The notes below the pieces were generated by a model. The model saw only the letters and a program-made list of their open reading frames with translations. It had not been told where the DNA came from and searched no databases. A DNA stretch of 64,000 nucleotides from NCBI RefSeq assembly GCF_002252705.1, contig NZ_NQLA01000004.1, positions 1-64,000 on the forward strand, read 5' to 3'. This DNA comes from Vulcanococcus limneticus LL (GTDB lineage: Bacteria > Cyanobacteriota > Cyanobacteriia > PCC-6307 > Cyanobiaceae). Both the position numbers and the translations under genes were made by a program. Of this stretch, positions 36,091 to 44,858 are shown in pieces (the stretch's first letter is position 1; each line of letters opens with the position of its first letter).

Positions 36091-38048
36091 CCGTCTGCGG
36101 CGCTCGCTTGCAAGCGCCACGCCTCAGTTGGGAGCTCCCCCAGGATGTGGAAGGTGGTCTGCGCCAGCCGAATCGCAATGTCGCCCAGCGGGCCACCGAT
36201 CTCTTCGCCTGGCAGCAGTTCATTGCCCTGAACTGGCCAGCTGCCCCCGCAGCCAGAGGTGAGCCCGACCATGGCCGCTCCCTGGAAGCCAAGGGCCCAC
36301 GGGTATGGGAAACCTGGATGGAGGCCTCGGAGGTCTACCGGGCCGATGGTTCAGCGCCCCCCCCCTGGAGGGATCCGGCCCGAGCCGGAGACGTCGTGAC
36401 CAGGGCTGCAGCGCGGAGCGGCCCTGTGAAGCAGCTGTTCCGCCTCAGCAAGGTTCACCATCCGCTGGATGACGCGTTCCAGCCCACGAAGGCCAGCGGT
36501 GCCTTCCCGGGCACGCTCACCGACCAACGCGGGCGTCTGGTGCACTACGAGATCCGGATGAACCGGACCCTCTACGACTATGTGGTGACGCACGGACTGT
36601 TCCAGGCCGACCGCCAGGCGGCCCTGGAGCACATCTCCGCGCCGGAGGGATCGATCCTGATCAAGGCCGCCTGGCGTGAACTCGAGCCGGGTGAGCAGTC
36701 GCGCTTCTACACCAGGACAGCCGATATCTGGGACCCCGACGACCCGGCAGGGTCCACACCGCGGCGACGCCTGGTGGGCCTCGTCGGCCTGCACGCGATG
36801 CAGAAGACCGCAAGCGCACCGCAGTGGATCTGGACCACCTACGAACAGATCGACAATGTGGAGGGTGCGGACCCGTCCTTTCGCAATCCCCACTGCAGCG
36901 ACTGTCTGACCAATCGGCAGGGCCCCCCGGGGTTTCCGAATCAGGTCACCCGGCTCACACCGATCCCCTCCAGGGAACCCGACTGTGCCCGCGCCGACGA
37001 GTCCAATGACAACCTCCAGGAGCTGAATCGACAGATCCAGGCGTCGCTGCCGGCCTCGGTGTGGCGGAACTACGAACTGGTCGGGGCCCAGTGGCCCCTG
37101 CCTCCGGCTGCGGCGCTGTCCGAAACCTCGGCCCGGCAGCCCACAACGGTCTTCTCCGTGCGTCCGGGCCTACTGGCCAACACCACGATGGAGACCTACA
37201 TCCAGACCAGCTCTTCCTGCATGGGCTGCCACGCCATGGCACGCAGCAGCAAGAGAGAACGGTATGTGTCCTCAGACTTCAGCTTCACCTTCTCCGAGGC
37301 CTACCCTCGCCGTCCCGACCCAAGGGTCGTGCCGCCGCCTGCGGCCCCACGCACCAGGTGGGACAGGCAGAACTGGGACAGCATCCTGCGCGGCTACACG
37401 CTCAGCACGGCGACCTATGAGGAGCTGCCGGCGCAGGTGCCCACGGCTCGGCTGCACTGCGCCAGTTGCCATCTCGATGCCGGTGGCAACACCCAGGCCT
37501 CCCCCTGGCTGGGCATGACCCGAAAATACAACTATCCCCAGACTCAGGATCTACAGCGACGTATCAACCTGTGCTTTTCCCACAGCCTCAATGGGCACCC
37601 CTTGCCACTGGAGGCAGGCGAGCCCACGATGCAGGCCTTCATCGTCTACATGCAATGGCTCGATGAGCAGGCGAAAGCTCGGGGCCTCCAAACTCCTGCC
37701 ACGGCCTTCCCGCCGATTGCACTCCTCAGCGGCAATGCAGCACGGGGGCAGGAGATCTTCCGGCAGAAATGCGCCTTCTGCCACAACGTCCAGGGCCAGG
37801 GACGCTACGACGATGGTCGCTACTACCGCCCGGCACTCTGGGGCCCCCACTCCTTCAACCGACAGGCTGGACTGGCGGAGTCGGCCAAGATGGCTCCCTT
37901 CCTGCGGGCGAACATGCCCCGTGGCTTCGGTGGAAATCTCACCGATCAGGAGGCCTGGGACCTGGCGTCCTTCATCGATGGCCAGGAGCGCCCGGCCGGT
38001 CCAGTGACAACTGGGGAAGGGCGCCGTTCCGGAGGAGTGACTCAGTAG
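35979..38048 (+). CDS. Tri-haem c-type cytochrome, probably frameshifted at the 5' end
   Basis: A large periplasmic-type cytochrome with three CxxCH haem-attachment sites: CMGCH at about residue 414, CASCH at 494 and CAFCH at 598. The last belongs to a small class I cytochrome domain that continues to a Met-rich axial-ligand area (FLRANMPRGFGG) and the end. The first 350 residues, including DLFAWQQFIALNWP and the RVWETWMEASEVY block, have no motif I can name. The frame opens with GTG at 35979 but then lacks a signal peptide, which c-type haem attachment requires; that peptide is found in another frame at 35920. The gene follows the secreted bicupin by about 30 bases and ends 7 bases inside the convergent Coq4-like gene. 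Confidence 0.8.
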   Translation: MAKADRSQLPGATAAVGAIALAGQSRGERRLEAPELPAVCGARLQAPRLSWELPQDVEGGLRQPNRNVAQRATDLFAWQQFIALNWPAAPAARGEPDHGRSLEAKGPRVWETWMEASEVYRADGSAPPPWRDPARAGDVVTRAAARSGPVKQLFRLSKVHHPLDDAFQPTKASGAFPGTLTDQRGRLVHYEIRMNRTLYDYVVTHGLFQADRQAALEHISAPEGSILIKAAWRELEPGEQSRFYTRTADIWDPDDPAGSTPRRRLVGLVGLHAMQKTASAPQWIWTTYEQIDNVEGADPSFRNPHCSDCLTNRQGPPGFPNQVTRLTPIPSREPDCARADESNDNLQELNRQIQASLPASVWRNYELVGAQWPLPPAAALSETSARQPTTVFSVRPGLLANTTMETYIQTSSSCMGCHAMARSSKRERYVSSDFSFTFSEAYPRRPDPRVVPPPAAPRTRWDRQNWDSILRGYTLSTATYEELPAQVPTARLHCASCHLDAGGNTQASPWLGMTRKYNYPQTQDLQRRINLCFSHSLNGHPLPLEAGEPTMQAFIVYMQWLDEQAKARGLQTPATAFPPIALLSGNAARGQEIFRQKCAFCHNVQGQGRYDDGRYYRPALWGPHSFNRQAGLAESAKMAPFLRANMPRGFGGNLTDQEAWDLASFIDGQERPAGPVTTGEGRRSGGVTQ

Positions 38049-39088
38049 CTGCTCGGCCAGAGATCAGGTTGATCGATCATGGGTCGCCGCAGTGGCAGGA
38101 CATGAAACTGGCGGCGAATCTCCCGCAGCGGTTGCGCAGCGATGGCCAGATGATCCAGCTGGCTGAAGTCCCCCGAACAGGCGGATCCCCGCACGAGAGC
38201 CTCTGCGAGGAGCTCCGGCGAGCCCGGAAGATCGAGGGCCCCGCAGCGGCCATCAACTCCATGATACGGCTCTCCACCACCACCATAGGGGATGAATTGC
38301 AGGTTAGTTCCGTGCTTAAAGAGACCCACTTCATGGATGAGGAAATTCGTGAGCGAGGCCATCCAGTTGGCATCGCTGTTATTGAGTGCCAGCTTGAATG
38401 CACCCAGAGCGATCTCACCGGGGCCCGTGGGCTCATAACCCGTAATCACGTGATTCATATCATGGCAAACGTAGTAACCGGGATTCGGAGTGCTTCGACT
38501 CGGCACAGTCATGCCATTGCGTTCGTAGAGCTGAATGAAGGCCCAGCCCAAGCTGCCTTCTGGCATCTCAGCCAATCGCTCAACAGCCTCAAAAAATGAA
38601 TCATCGTAATTTTGCCTGCCCTCTCCAGGCTGATGACGATAGTTCTCTGAGAGCTCCGGCATGTAATTTTCATAGAGGCGAACGAATCGATTCGTTGCCT
38701 CAACCGCGGAGAGATGGGCAAAATCACGGACGATCTTGAGCTGCGGCGGATCGACTTGGAGGGCCTCCGCATAGGCTTCCAGATTCTTCAGCTGCGCTTC
38801 GCTCTTGGGATGTCGACAGAGATCCAGAATGATGGCGACCTGAAGGAACAAGCGGCGCCAACAGGGATCAACGAGCTCCTCTGCCAGCCGATCGGGACCA
38901 AGAGGAGACAGCACCGCCAGCGCCGTCGACTCCTGCCCCAGGAGGTGGGTGGCCAAGGCCGTGAAGACACGCCGCTGCTCAGCGGTGGCCCCGCCATCAA
39001 CCTCCATCAATCCGCTCAGACCCCGGGAGAGAGCCTGGGCCGCCATCGGCGCAACAGGGAAGGGAATGGATGCGAGGGTCACATGCAC
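38042..39088 (-). CDS. Coq4-motif protein with TerB-like N-terminal region
   Basis: A 348-residue protein. Residues 209-225 read HDMNHVITGYEPTGPGE, exactly the HDxxH-x11-E metal motif of Coq4, the ubiquinone-biosynthesis protein that binds lipid-like substrates; the surrounding region (about 150-270) also fits that fold. Residues 35-140 are helical, with LFLQVAIILDLCRHPKSEAQL resembling a TerB-type domain. The start is a GTG at 39088; no signal peptide is seen, so it is cytoplasmic or peripheral. Cyanobacteria make plastoquinone, not ubiquinone, so the role is open. Its G+C content is clearly lower than the core genes, suggesting transfer. Convergent overlap with the cytochrome gene is 7 bases. 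Confidence 0.75.
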   Translation of the reverse strand: MHVTLASIPFPVAPMAAQALSRGLSGLMEVDGGATAEQRRVFTALATHLLGQESTALAVLSPLGPDRLAEELVDPCWRRLFLQVAIILDLCRHPKSEAQLKNLEAYAEALQVDPPQLKIVRDFAHLSAVEATNRFVRLYENYMPELSENYRHQPGEGRQNYDDSFFEAVERLAEMPEGSLGWAFIQLYERNGMTVPSRSTPNPGYYVCHDMNHVITGYEPTGPGEIALGAFKLALNNSDANWMASLTNFLIHEVGLFKHGTNLQFIPYGGGGEPYHGVDGRCGALDLPGSPELLAEALVRGSACSGDFSQLDHLAIAAQPLREIRRQFHVLPLRRPMIDQPDLWPSSY

Positions 39089-39156
39089 AGCTCGATCTGA
39101 GAACCATTCTATAGATCTGAACCGAAAGCGACACTGACGCGACGAATCAATGAAGG

Positions 39157-39663
39157 CTAGGGCTGGATCTGCACGTAGTCCTCGCCGACCAGCTGCAGGA
39201 TTCGCAGATTCGCAGATGTCACGATCGCCACACCAGGCAGGAAATCACCATTCACCCAGCCATTGGCCCGGGCAGTAACGGCACATTCCTCAAATTTAAC
39301 CCCTTGCTGCTGAAGATTGAGAATGATGTTCTTGTATGGATTGCCCCGGCTGGTGCGCCGCACCTGATTGTAGCGGACATCATCGAGAAGAAGGTAGCCA
39401 AGCTCTCCATGGGCAATGGCAATAACACGTGATCTCGTGCCAGCCGCACGAAAATCTCGCATGATCTGATCCAGGAAGTTAAGGCCGGTTGGATTGTCGC
39501 CTTCAAAGGCTGCATGATCGAGATTCATGACGACGCGAGCCTCGCGCAGGATCACCGGACGGGTGACGGTGAGGACACCCGAGGCCATGACCGGGGAAAC
39601 GGCCAAGGCCAAGCCCGCCAGACAAGCCACTGGGAGCATGTGACTGACTTTTCCGATCTTCAT
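39157..39663 (-). CDS. Secreted DsrE-like protein
   Basis: A 168-residue protein beginning MKIGKVSHMLPVACLAGLAL with a clear signal peptide cleaved after about PVMASG. The mature part resembles periplasmic DsrE/DsrF-like proteins: ARVVMNLDHAAFEGDNPTG, VIAIAHGELGYLLL, and ILNLQQQGVKFEECAVTARA, which places a cysteine where sulfur-relay DsrE proteins carry theirs. In other organisms DsrE members bind or relay sulfur; secreted single-domain forms are uncharacterised. ATG at 39663 is preferred over an in-frame ATG 39 bases upstream because the signal peptide starts there. It lies 68 bases upstream of the Coq4-like gene on the same strand and may be cotranscribed. Confidence 0.72.
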   Translation of the reverse strand: MKIGKVSHMLPVACLAGLALAVSPVMASGVLTVTRPVILREARVVMNLDHAAFEGDNPTGLNFLDQIMRDFRAAGTRSRVIAIAHGELGYLLLDDVRYNQVRRTSRGNPYKNIILNLQQQGVKFEECAVTARANGWVNGDFLPGVAIVTSANLRILQLVGEDYVQIQP

Positions 39664-39905
39664 GCCTTTCGCCCAAGCACAATCTTGATAATCATAAGCC
39701 AATAGCCATAAAGGGAAGCACGATGCGATACATTCACGGTCACTAGCGACGCGAGAATTAACCAGGCAGACTCACCGAGCAGGCCAGGGAAAAGTTAATC
39801 CCCCCGTTGCACCTCGTCAGACAGAATCAATACAGTTCAATGAGCTGGCCAGTCACTGATTTAAGCCACTATCCACTGGCTGTTCATTGATATCACCTAA
39901 GCAGA
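39664..39905. other. A+T-richer intergenic stretch, no gene seen
   Basis: About 240 bases of noticeably lower G+C than the core genome, containing stretches such as GATAATCATAAGCCAATAGCC. I find no convincing coding sequence, tRNA or terminator; it likely contains the promoter of the DsrE-like gene and the right edge of the accessory segment. Confidence 0.5.
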
Positions 39906-40022
39906 TCACTTACGCGCCAACCGCAGCATCGGCTCACCTGACAAATAGGCGAGGCCCCAGCAGGCCAACCGCAGCGGGCCCCGCTCCTCCGGAGCCCGCA
40001 GAACCAGGCCGATCCGCCCCAC
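39906..40022 (-). CDS. Possible small protein downstream of cobL
   Basis: A GTG-initiated 38-residue frame beginning 11 bases after the cobL stop: RIGLVLRAPEERGPLRLACW then GLAYLSGEP and a basic end. The composition is protein-like and the spacing suits cotranslation with cobL, but it is short, unmatched by any family I know, and could be chance. Confidence 0.25.
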   Translation of the reverse strand: MGRIGLVLRAPEERGPLRLACWGLAYLSGEPMLRLARK

Positions 40023-40033
40023 TGCCGGCCGCT

Positions 40034-41371
40034 TCAGGCCCGACTCCCCTTCAACACCAACACCGGGTTGAGCGGCGCCAGGCGTGTTCCGTCGGCCAGC
40101 GGCGCCCCGCGCCAGGCCTGGTGCTGACTCACCACCACCCGGCAGCCAGCCAGCTCCAACTGCGGCCGCAGCTCCGCCAACGCCTCCACCGTGGCTAGGG
40201 GGATCACCACCACCCCGCCGGGCAGCAGCCGCTCCAGCACCGCCGCCAGCACCACCGCACGCGCGCGGCCGCCGCCGCCGATCAGCACCCGATCGGGGTC
40301 CGGCAGGGCAGCGAGGGCCTCGGGAGCCCGGCCCTCCAAGATCCCCGCCGGCCGCACCCCCAGCCGCTCGGCATTGGTGGCGATGAGCGGCGCCGATCCA
40401 CCCCGTTGCTCCAGGAACCAGCCCGCCAGGCCCGGCCGCAGCCGCAGGGCCTCCAGCCCCACCGAGCCCACGCCAGCGCCGATATCCCAGAGCACGCCGC
40501 GCTCGGGTAGCTCCAGATCCGCCAGCAGCTGAATGCGCACCTCCCGCTTGGTCATCAGACCGGGGCGGTCGTCGTGCTGGAGGAACAGGCCGTCGTCGAG
40601 GCCGAACAGGGGCAGGGCGGCGGGATCGACGAGGGGCGCGGCTGGCTCGGCAATCAGCAGCACCAGGTGCAGGGGATCGCAATCGGCCGGCAGGGGGTCG
40701 CCGGGGTCAAGCCGCTGCACCCGCTCCTCGGGGTGCCCCAGCCGCTCGCACAGCCAAACGGCATAGGCCATCTCCAGGCCCGAGGCCGCCAGGATCCGGC
40801 GCACCTCCTCAGCACCGCCGCGGCTGGGGTCGGTGAGCACCGCCAGGGCGGGGGGGCGCTTCTGCAGGGCTGCCGCCAGGGGCTCGGGGTCGCGGCCGTG
40901 CAGGCTGATCCAGCTGGCGTCCTGCCAGGGGCGACCGAGGCGGGCGAAGGCGAGCTGCAGGGAGCTCGGGGCCGGGTGGAAGCGCAGCCGTTCCGGGCCG
41001 AAGCGCTGCAGCAGCAGCCGGCCGATGCCGAACCAGAGCGGATCGCCGCTCGCCAGCAGCACCGCCGGCCGACCGTCGGCGAGGGCCACCTCCAGGGCCG
41101 GCCAGGCCGCCTCCGGGCGATCGGTGGGTACCAGCTCGGGGCAGGTCGCCTGGGGAGGCAGCAGCCCCGCGGCGGCCTGCGCGGCCCACCAGGGCTGCAG
41201 CTCGCCGAGCAGCCGCCGCGGACCCGCCACCAGGGCCGCCGAGCGGATCAGCGCCTGCGCCGCCAGCGGAAGTGCAGCGAGGCCACCGGCATCGTTGCCG
41301 ACCACCTCCAGCACGCCGGGCCTGCCCGCCATCGCCTCGCTGCCCAGGGCCTTCCCCGCCACTGGCGCCAT
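40034..41371 (-). CDS. cobL: Precorrin-6Y C5,15-methyltransferase (decarboxylating)
   Basis: Fusion of CbiE and CbiT: methylates C5 and C15 of the corrin precursor and removes the ring C acetate carboxyl group. The CbiE half (about residues 20-215) has VVGNDAGGLAAL, LLASGDPLWFGIG and the WISLHGRDP block. The CbiT half has MTKREVRIQLLADLEL, LWDIGAGVGSVGLEAL, binding S-adenosylmethionine, and ILEGRAPEALAALPDPDRVLIGG. The length of 445 residues is slightly above the norm. ATG at 41371 is separated by 29 bases from a divergent small gene. With cobQ it indicates a de novo corrinoid pathway. Confidence 0.95.
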   Translation of the reverse strand: MAPVAGKALGSEAMAGRPGVLEVVGNDAGGLAALPLAAQALIRSAALVAGPRRLLGELQPWWAAQAAAGLLPPQATCPELVPTDRPEAAWPALEVALADGRPAVLLASGDPLWFGIGRLLLQRFGPERLRFHPAPSSLQLAFARLGRPWQDASWISLHGRDPEPLAAALQKRPPALAVLTDPSRGGAEEVRRILAASGLEMAYAVWLCERLGHPEERVQRLDPGDPLPADCDPLHLVLLIAEPAAPLVDPAALPLFGLDDGLFLQHDDRPGLMTKREVRIQLLADLELPERGVLWDIGAGVGSVGLEALRLRPGLAGWFLEQRGGSAPLIATNAERLGVRPAGILEGRAPEALAALPDPDRVLIGGGGRARAVVLAAVLERLLPGGVVVIPLATVEALAELRPQLELAGCRVVVSQHQAWRGAPLADGTRLAPLNPVLVLKGSRA

Positions 41372-41400
41372 GATGCTCAGCCGCCCGCTCCCCTGCCCCG

Positions 41401-41652
41401 ATGAGCGATCGCCGCCAGCGCATCCACGAGCTGGTGCTGGCCCTGCTGGCCCAGCAGAAGGAGCTGGAGCTGCTCGCCGGCGACAGCAACGGCCTGGGCG
41501 GCGGGGATGCCGGCAACTGGATCGAGCGCAACCGCCGCGTGGTGCAGCGCTACCAGGCCCTGGTGCGCTCCGCCGTCACCCTCGACGCCCTGGTGGACCA
41601 GGAGCTGGGTGGCGGCTTCCAGGGCCCGAGCGCTGAGCCTGAGTCGGGCTGA
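41401..41652 (+). CDS. Small hypothetical protein, 83 residues
   Basis: A short, mostly helical soluble protein beginning MSDRRQRIHELVLALLAQQK, with an amphipathic first helix, a Gly-rich turn (GDSNGLGGGDAGNW) and a second helical part (RRVVQRYQALVRSAVTLDAL). No family recognised. The ATG lies 29 bases from the divergent cobL start, and the gene precedes the GH116 gene by 61 bases. Its composition supports a genuine, probably lineage-conserved gene. Confidence 0.6.
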   Translation: MSDRRQRIHELVLALLAQQKELELLAGDSNGLGGGDAGNWIERNRRVVQRYQALVRSAVTLDALVDQELGGGFQGPSAEPESG

Positions 41653-41713
41653 CCCACCGCCAGCCCGCCCCACCAGCCAGCTCTGACAAGCTGGGCGCAC
41701 TTTTCGTGGCCCC

Positions 41714-44269
41714 ATGGCGCGCTTCGGCCTCTCCGCCCTGAGATCGCTGCTGCGGGGCCAGGGCTCCGGCCGCTCGGCCGGCTCCAGCTGGCAGGCGCCG
41801 GCCGCGAGCTGGAGCCGGCCCTTCGGCCTGGGCTGGGAACGGCCCTACACCGTCCGCTACGCCAGCAACCTCGACGACGGCCCCAACCACGGCGCTCCCC
41901 TGGGGGGCTTCGGTGCCGGCTGCATCGGCCGAGGCCCCGACGGCAGCTTCAACCTCTGGCACCTCGACGGCGGCGAGCACTGGTTCGGCACCCTGCCCGA
42001 CTGCCAGTTCGCCCTGTTTGAGAGCGATGGGGAGCACAGCCGCGCCCACGCCCTGGCGGTGAAGCCGGAGCGGGATGCCAGCCGCCCCGAGGCGGGAGAG
42101 CCCCTGGGCGCCTGGAGCTGGTACCCGGCCAGCAGCGCCGAACAGCGCACCGGCACCTACGCCGCCCGGTATCCCCTCACCTGGACCAGCTACGAGGGCG
42201 TGTTCGACGCCGACGTGGCCTGCGAGGCCTTCAGCCCGATCCTGCCCGGCGACTACCAGCGCAGCAGCTACCCGGTGGTGGTGTTCCGCTGGAGCCTCAC
42301 CAACCCCACCGACCAGCCCCTCGATCTCTCGCTGCTGCTGAGCTGGCGCAACACCACGGGCTGGTTCACCAACACCGACGCCTCGGCGGCCGTCCACTTC
42401 CGCGACGACGGCAGCCCCGAACACAACTACCTGCCCGCCGTCGGCCGCAGCGCCGGCCAGCGCAACCGCTGGATCGACCAGCCGGGCCTGCGGGGCGTGC
42501 TGCTGGAGGGCGAACTCTCCAGCCCGATCGGGGAAGGCGAGGGCCAGTGGTGCCTGGCGCTGCCCGAGGGGACGGAGCTGGCCGGGGCGGGGGTCAGCGG
42601 TCCACTCGGGGTGGGAGCACCCCAGATCCAGCGCTGCAGCCGCTGGAACCCCGCCGGCACGGGCGCCGAACTCTGGGAGCCCTTCGCGCGGGACGGCTCA
42701 ATCCCCGACAGCAACAACGACCGCCGCAGCGGCGACGCCGATCCGGCCAGCGCCGCCCTGGCCGTGCGGCTGCGGCTGGCGCCGGGCGCCAGCGTGGAGA
42801 TCCCGGTGGTGATCGCCTGGGACCTGCCCGTGACCGCCTTCGCCAGCGGCGTGCGCGACCTGCGCCGCTACACCGACTTCTACGGCGCCGGCGGCGACAA
42901 CGCCGCGGCAATTGCCGCCGAGGCCCTGCGCGACTGGCGCGACTGGCGCACCCAGATCGACGCCTGGCAGCAGCCGGTGCTGGAGCGGACCGACATCCCT
43001 GAACCGCTGCGGATGGCACTGTTCAACGAGCTCTACGACCTCGCCTCCGGCGGCAGCCTCTGGAGTGCCGCCAGCCCCAGCGATCCCGTGGGCCGCTTCG
43101 GCGTGCTCGAGTGCCTCGACTACGCCTGGTACGAGAGCCTCGATGTGCGTCTCTACGGCTCCTTCGCCCTGCTGCAGCTCTGGCCTGAGCTCGACAAGGC
43201 GGTGCTGCGCAGCTTCGCCCGCACCATCCCCGCCGCAGACCCCACACCACGGCCGATCGGCTGGTATTTCACCCAGGGCAAGGGCCGCGTCGAGGCCGCC
43301 CGCAAAGTGGCCGGCGCCACCCCCCACGACCTGGGCGCCCCCAACGAGCGCCCCTGGGATGCCAGCAACTACACCGCCTACCAGGACTGCAACCTCTGGA
43401 AGGACCTGGCCAGTGACTACGTGCTGCAGGTGTGGCGCACCTTCAAGCTGGCCCCCGGCGGCGAGGACCTGCGCTTCCTGGCGGACTGCTGGCCCGCGGC
43501 GGTACAGGCCCTGCGCTACCTGAAGACCTTTGACGCCAATGGCGACGGCCTGCCCGACAACGGCGGCGCCCCCGACCAGACCTTCGACGACTGGCCCCTC
43601 AAGGGGGTGAGCGCCTACTGCGGGGCGCTGTGGATCGCCGCCCTGGAGGCGGCACTGGCGATGGCCCAGCAACTCCAGCTCGCCATGGGGCTGGACACGT
43701 CGAGCGAACAGCGGGAATTCAGCGGCTGGCTGGAGCAGTCCCGTGCCAACTTCGACCGCCTGCTCTGGAACGGCGAGTACTACAACATCGATGCCGAGAG
43801 CGGCACGCCGGTGGTGATGGCCGACCAGCTCTGCGGCGACTTCTACGCCCGCCTGCTGGGGCTTCCGCCCGTGGTGGCCGGCGAGCGAGCCCAGAGTTCG
43901 CTGAAGGCCGTGAAGGAGGCCTGCTTCGAGGGCTTCCAGGGCGGACAGCTGGGCGTGGCCAACGGCCTGCGCCGCGACGGCACGCCCCTCGATCCCAACG
44001 GCACCCATCCCCTGGAGGTGTGGACCGGCATCAACTTCGGCCTGGCCTCCTACTACCGGCTGATGGGCGACACCAGCACCGCCTTCGCCATTACCGGCGC
44101 CGTGGTGGAGCAGGTGTACGCGGGCGGCCTGCAGTTCCGCACCCCGGAGGCCATCACCGGCGTCAACACCTTCCGCGCCTGCCACTACCTGCGGGCCATG
44201 GCGATCTGGGGACTGTGGGCCACCCACACGGGCTGGCAGCCCATCCCCGGCGCCGAACGGGAAGCCTGA
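41714..44269 (+). CDS. GH116 family glycosidase (GBA2/glucosylceramidase type)
   Basis: An 851-residue enzyme of glycoside hydrolase family 116, retaining beta-glucosidases related to human non-lysosomal glucosylceramidase GBA2. The N-terminal beta-sandwich begins GAPLGGFGAGCIGRGPDG and includes PVVVFRWSLTNPTDQPLDLSLL. In the C-terminal (alpha/alpha)6 barrel the nucleophile Glu is in GVLECLDYAWYESLDVRLYG and the acid/base Asp in DQTFDDWPLKGVSAYCGALW, as in characterised members. GFAAR-like signal sequence is absent, so it is cytosolic or membrane-associated. The natural substrate (glucosylceramide, glucolipid or beta-glucan) is unknown. It is followed by DUF3122 and ribD on the same strand. 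Confidence 0.92.
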   Translation: MARFGLSALRSLLRGQGSGRSAGSSWQAPAASWSRPFGLGWERPYTVRYASNLDDGPNHGAPLGGFGAGCIGRGPDGSFNLWHLDGGEHWFGTLPDCQFALFESDGEHSRAHALAVKPERDASRPEAGEPLGAWSWYPASSAEQRTGTYAARYPLTWTSYEGVFDADVACEAFSPILPGDYQRSSYPVVVFRWSLTNPTDQPLDLSLLLSWRNTTGWFTNTDASAAVHFRDDGSPEHNYLPAVGRSAGQRNRWIDQPGLRGVLLEGELSSPIGEGEGQWCLALPEGTELAGAGVSGPLGVGAPQIQRCSRWNPAGTGAELWEPFARDGSIPDSNNDRRSGDADPASAALAVRLRLAPGASVEIPVVIAWDLPVTAFASGVRDLRRYTDFYGAGGDNAAAIAAEALRDWRDWRTQIDAWQQPVLERTDIPEPLRMALFNELYDLASGGSLWSAASPSDPVGRFGVLECLDYAWYESLDVRLYGSFALLQLWPELDKAVLRSFARTIPAADPTPRPIGWYFTQGKGRVEAARKVAGATPHDLGAPNERPWDASNYTAYQDCNLWKDLASDYVLQVWRTFKLAPGGEDLRFLADCWPAAVQALRYLKTFDANGDGLPDNGGAPDQTFDDWPLKGVSAYCGALWIAALEAALAMAQQLQLAMGLDTSSEQREFSGWLEQSRANFDRLLWNGEYYNIDAESGTPVVMADQLCGDFYARLLGLPPVVAGERAQSSLKAVKEACFEGFQGGQLGVANGLRRDGTPLDPNGTHPLEVWTGINFGLASYYRLMGDTSTAFAITGAVVEQVYAGGLQFRTPEAITGVNTFRACHYLRAMAIWGLWATHTGWQPIPGAEREA

Positions 44270-44321
44270 CGGCCCCCAGGCAGGCTGGCCCCATGGTCCT
44301 CACCGCAAGCCCCATCGCTCC

Positions 44322-44858
44322 ATGACCCTGTCCACCCCCAGGCCGCAGACGTCGCCAGGGCCGCTGCGGCCCCTGCTGGCCCTGGCGATCGCGCTGCTGG
44401 CCTGGCTGGCTGCGCCACCTGCGGCCGTCGCCCAGGTGCACGCCCACCCGGATGAGAACGGCGCGCCGGTGGTGCGCAGCCTCGAGAGCCTGCGGGACCT
44501 CGACTACCGAAGCTGGCAGGTGGTGGCCTACCGGCAGGGCCAGCCCGGTGGGCCGGTGACCCTGCGGATCGTGGGCTACCCGGGCAAGGTGCGCCTCGAT
44601 CACCCCACAGCACTTCTGGTGCGGTCCGGCCGCCAGAGCTGGCAACTGGACGACATCACCACCGCCAACCCCAAGTTGGCGCTCGACGGCCGCGATGCCG
44701 CCGCCGAGTTCGACCTGGCGCCGCTGCTGGCGGACCTGCAACAGAACCGCCCCCTGCGGCTGGCGCTGCCCGGTGTGTTCGTGGAGCTGCCCGTGCCGCC
44801 CTACGTGGTGGGCGAGTGGCGCAGCCTGCCCGACTGGCGGGAGGCCGGCGCGTCATGA
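44322..44858 (+). CDS. Secreted DUF3122 protein
   Basis: A 178-residue cyanobacterial DUF3122 protein with an N-terminal signal peptide ([22 protein letters not shown]). The mature part has the repeated beta-strand pattern SLESLRDLDYRSWQVVAYR, VTLRIVGYPGKVRLDHP and PVPPYVVGEWRSL. Function is unknown; it is probably periplasmic or lumenal. Its stop overlaps the ATG of ribD (ATGA), giving coupled translation. Confidence 0.85.
   Translation: MTLSTPRPQTSPGPLRPLLALAIALLAWLAAPPAAVAQVHAHPDENGAPVVRSLESLRDLDYRSWQVVAYRQGQPGGPVTLRIVGYPGKVRLDHPTALLVRSGRQSWQLDDITTANPKLALDGRDAAAEFDLAPLLADLQQNRPLRLALPGVFVELPVPPYVVGEWRSLPDWREAGAS

Noticed and set aside
42698-44227. Long minus-strand frame inside the GH116 gene
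   Set aside because: Shadow of a confirmed enzyme with intact catalytic blocks; no motif of its own.
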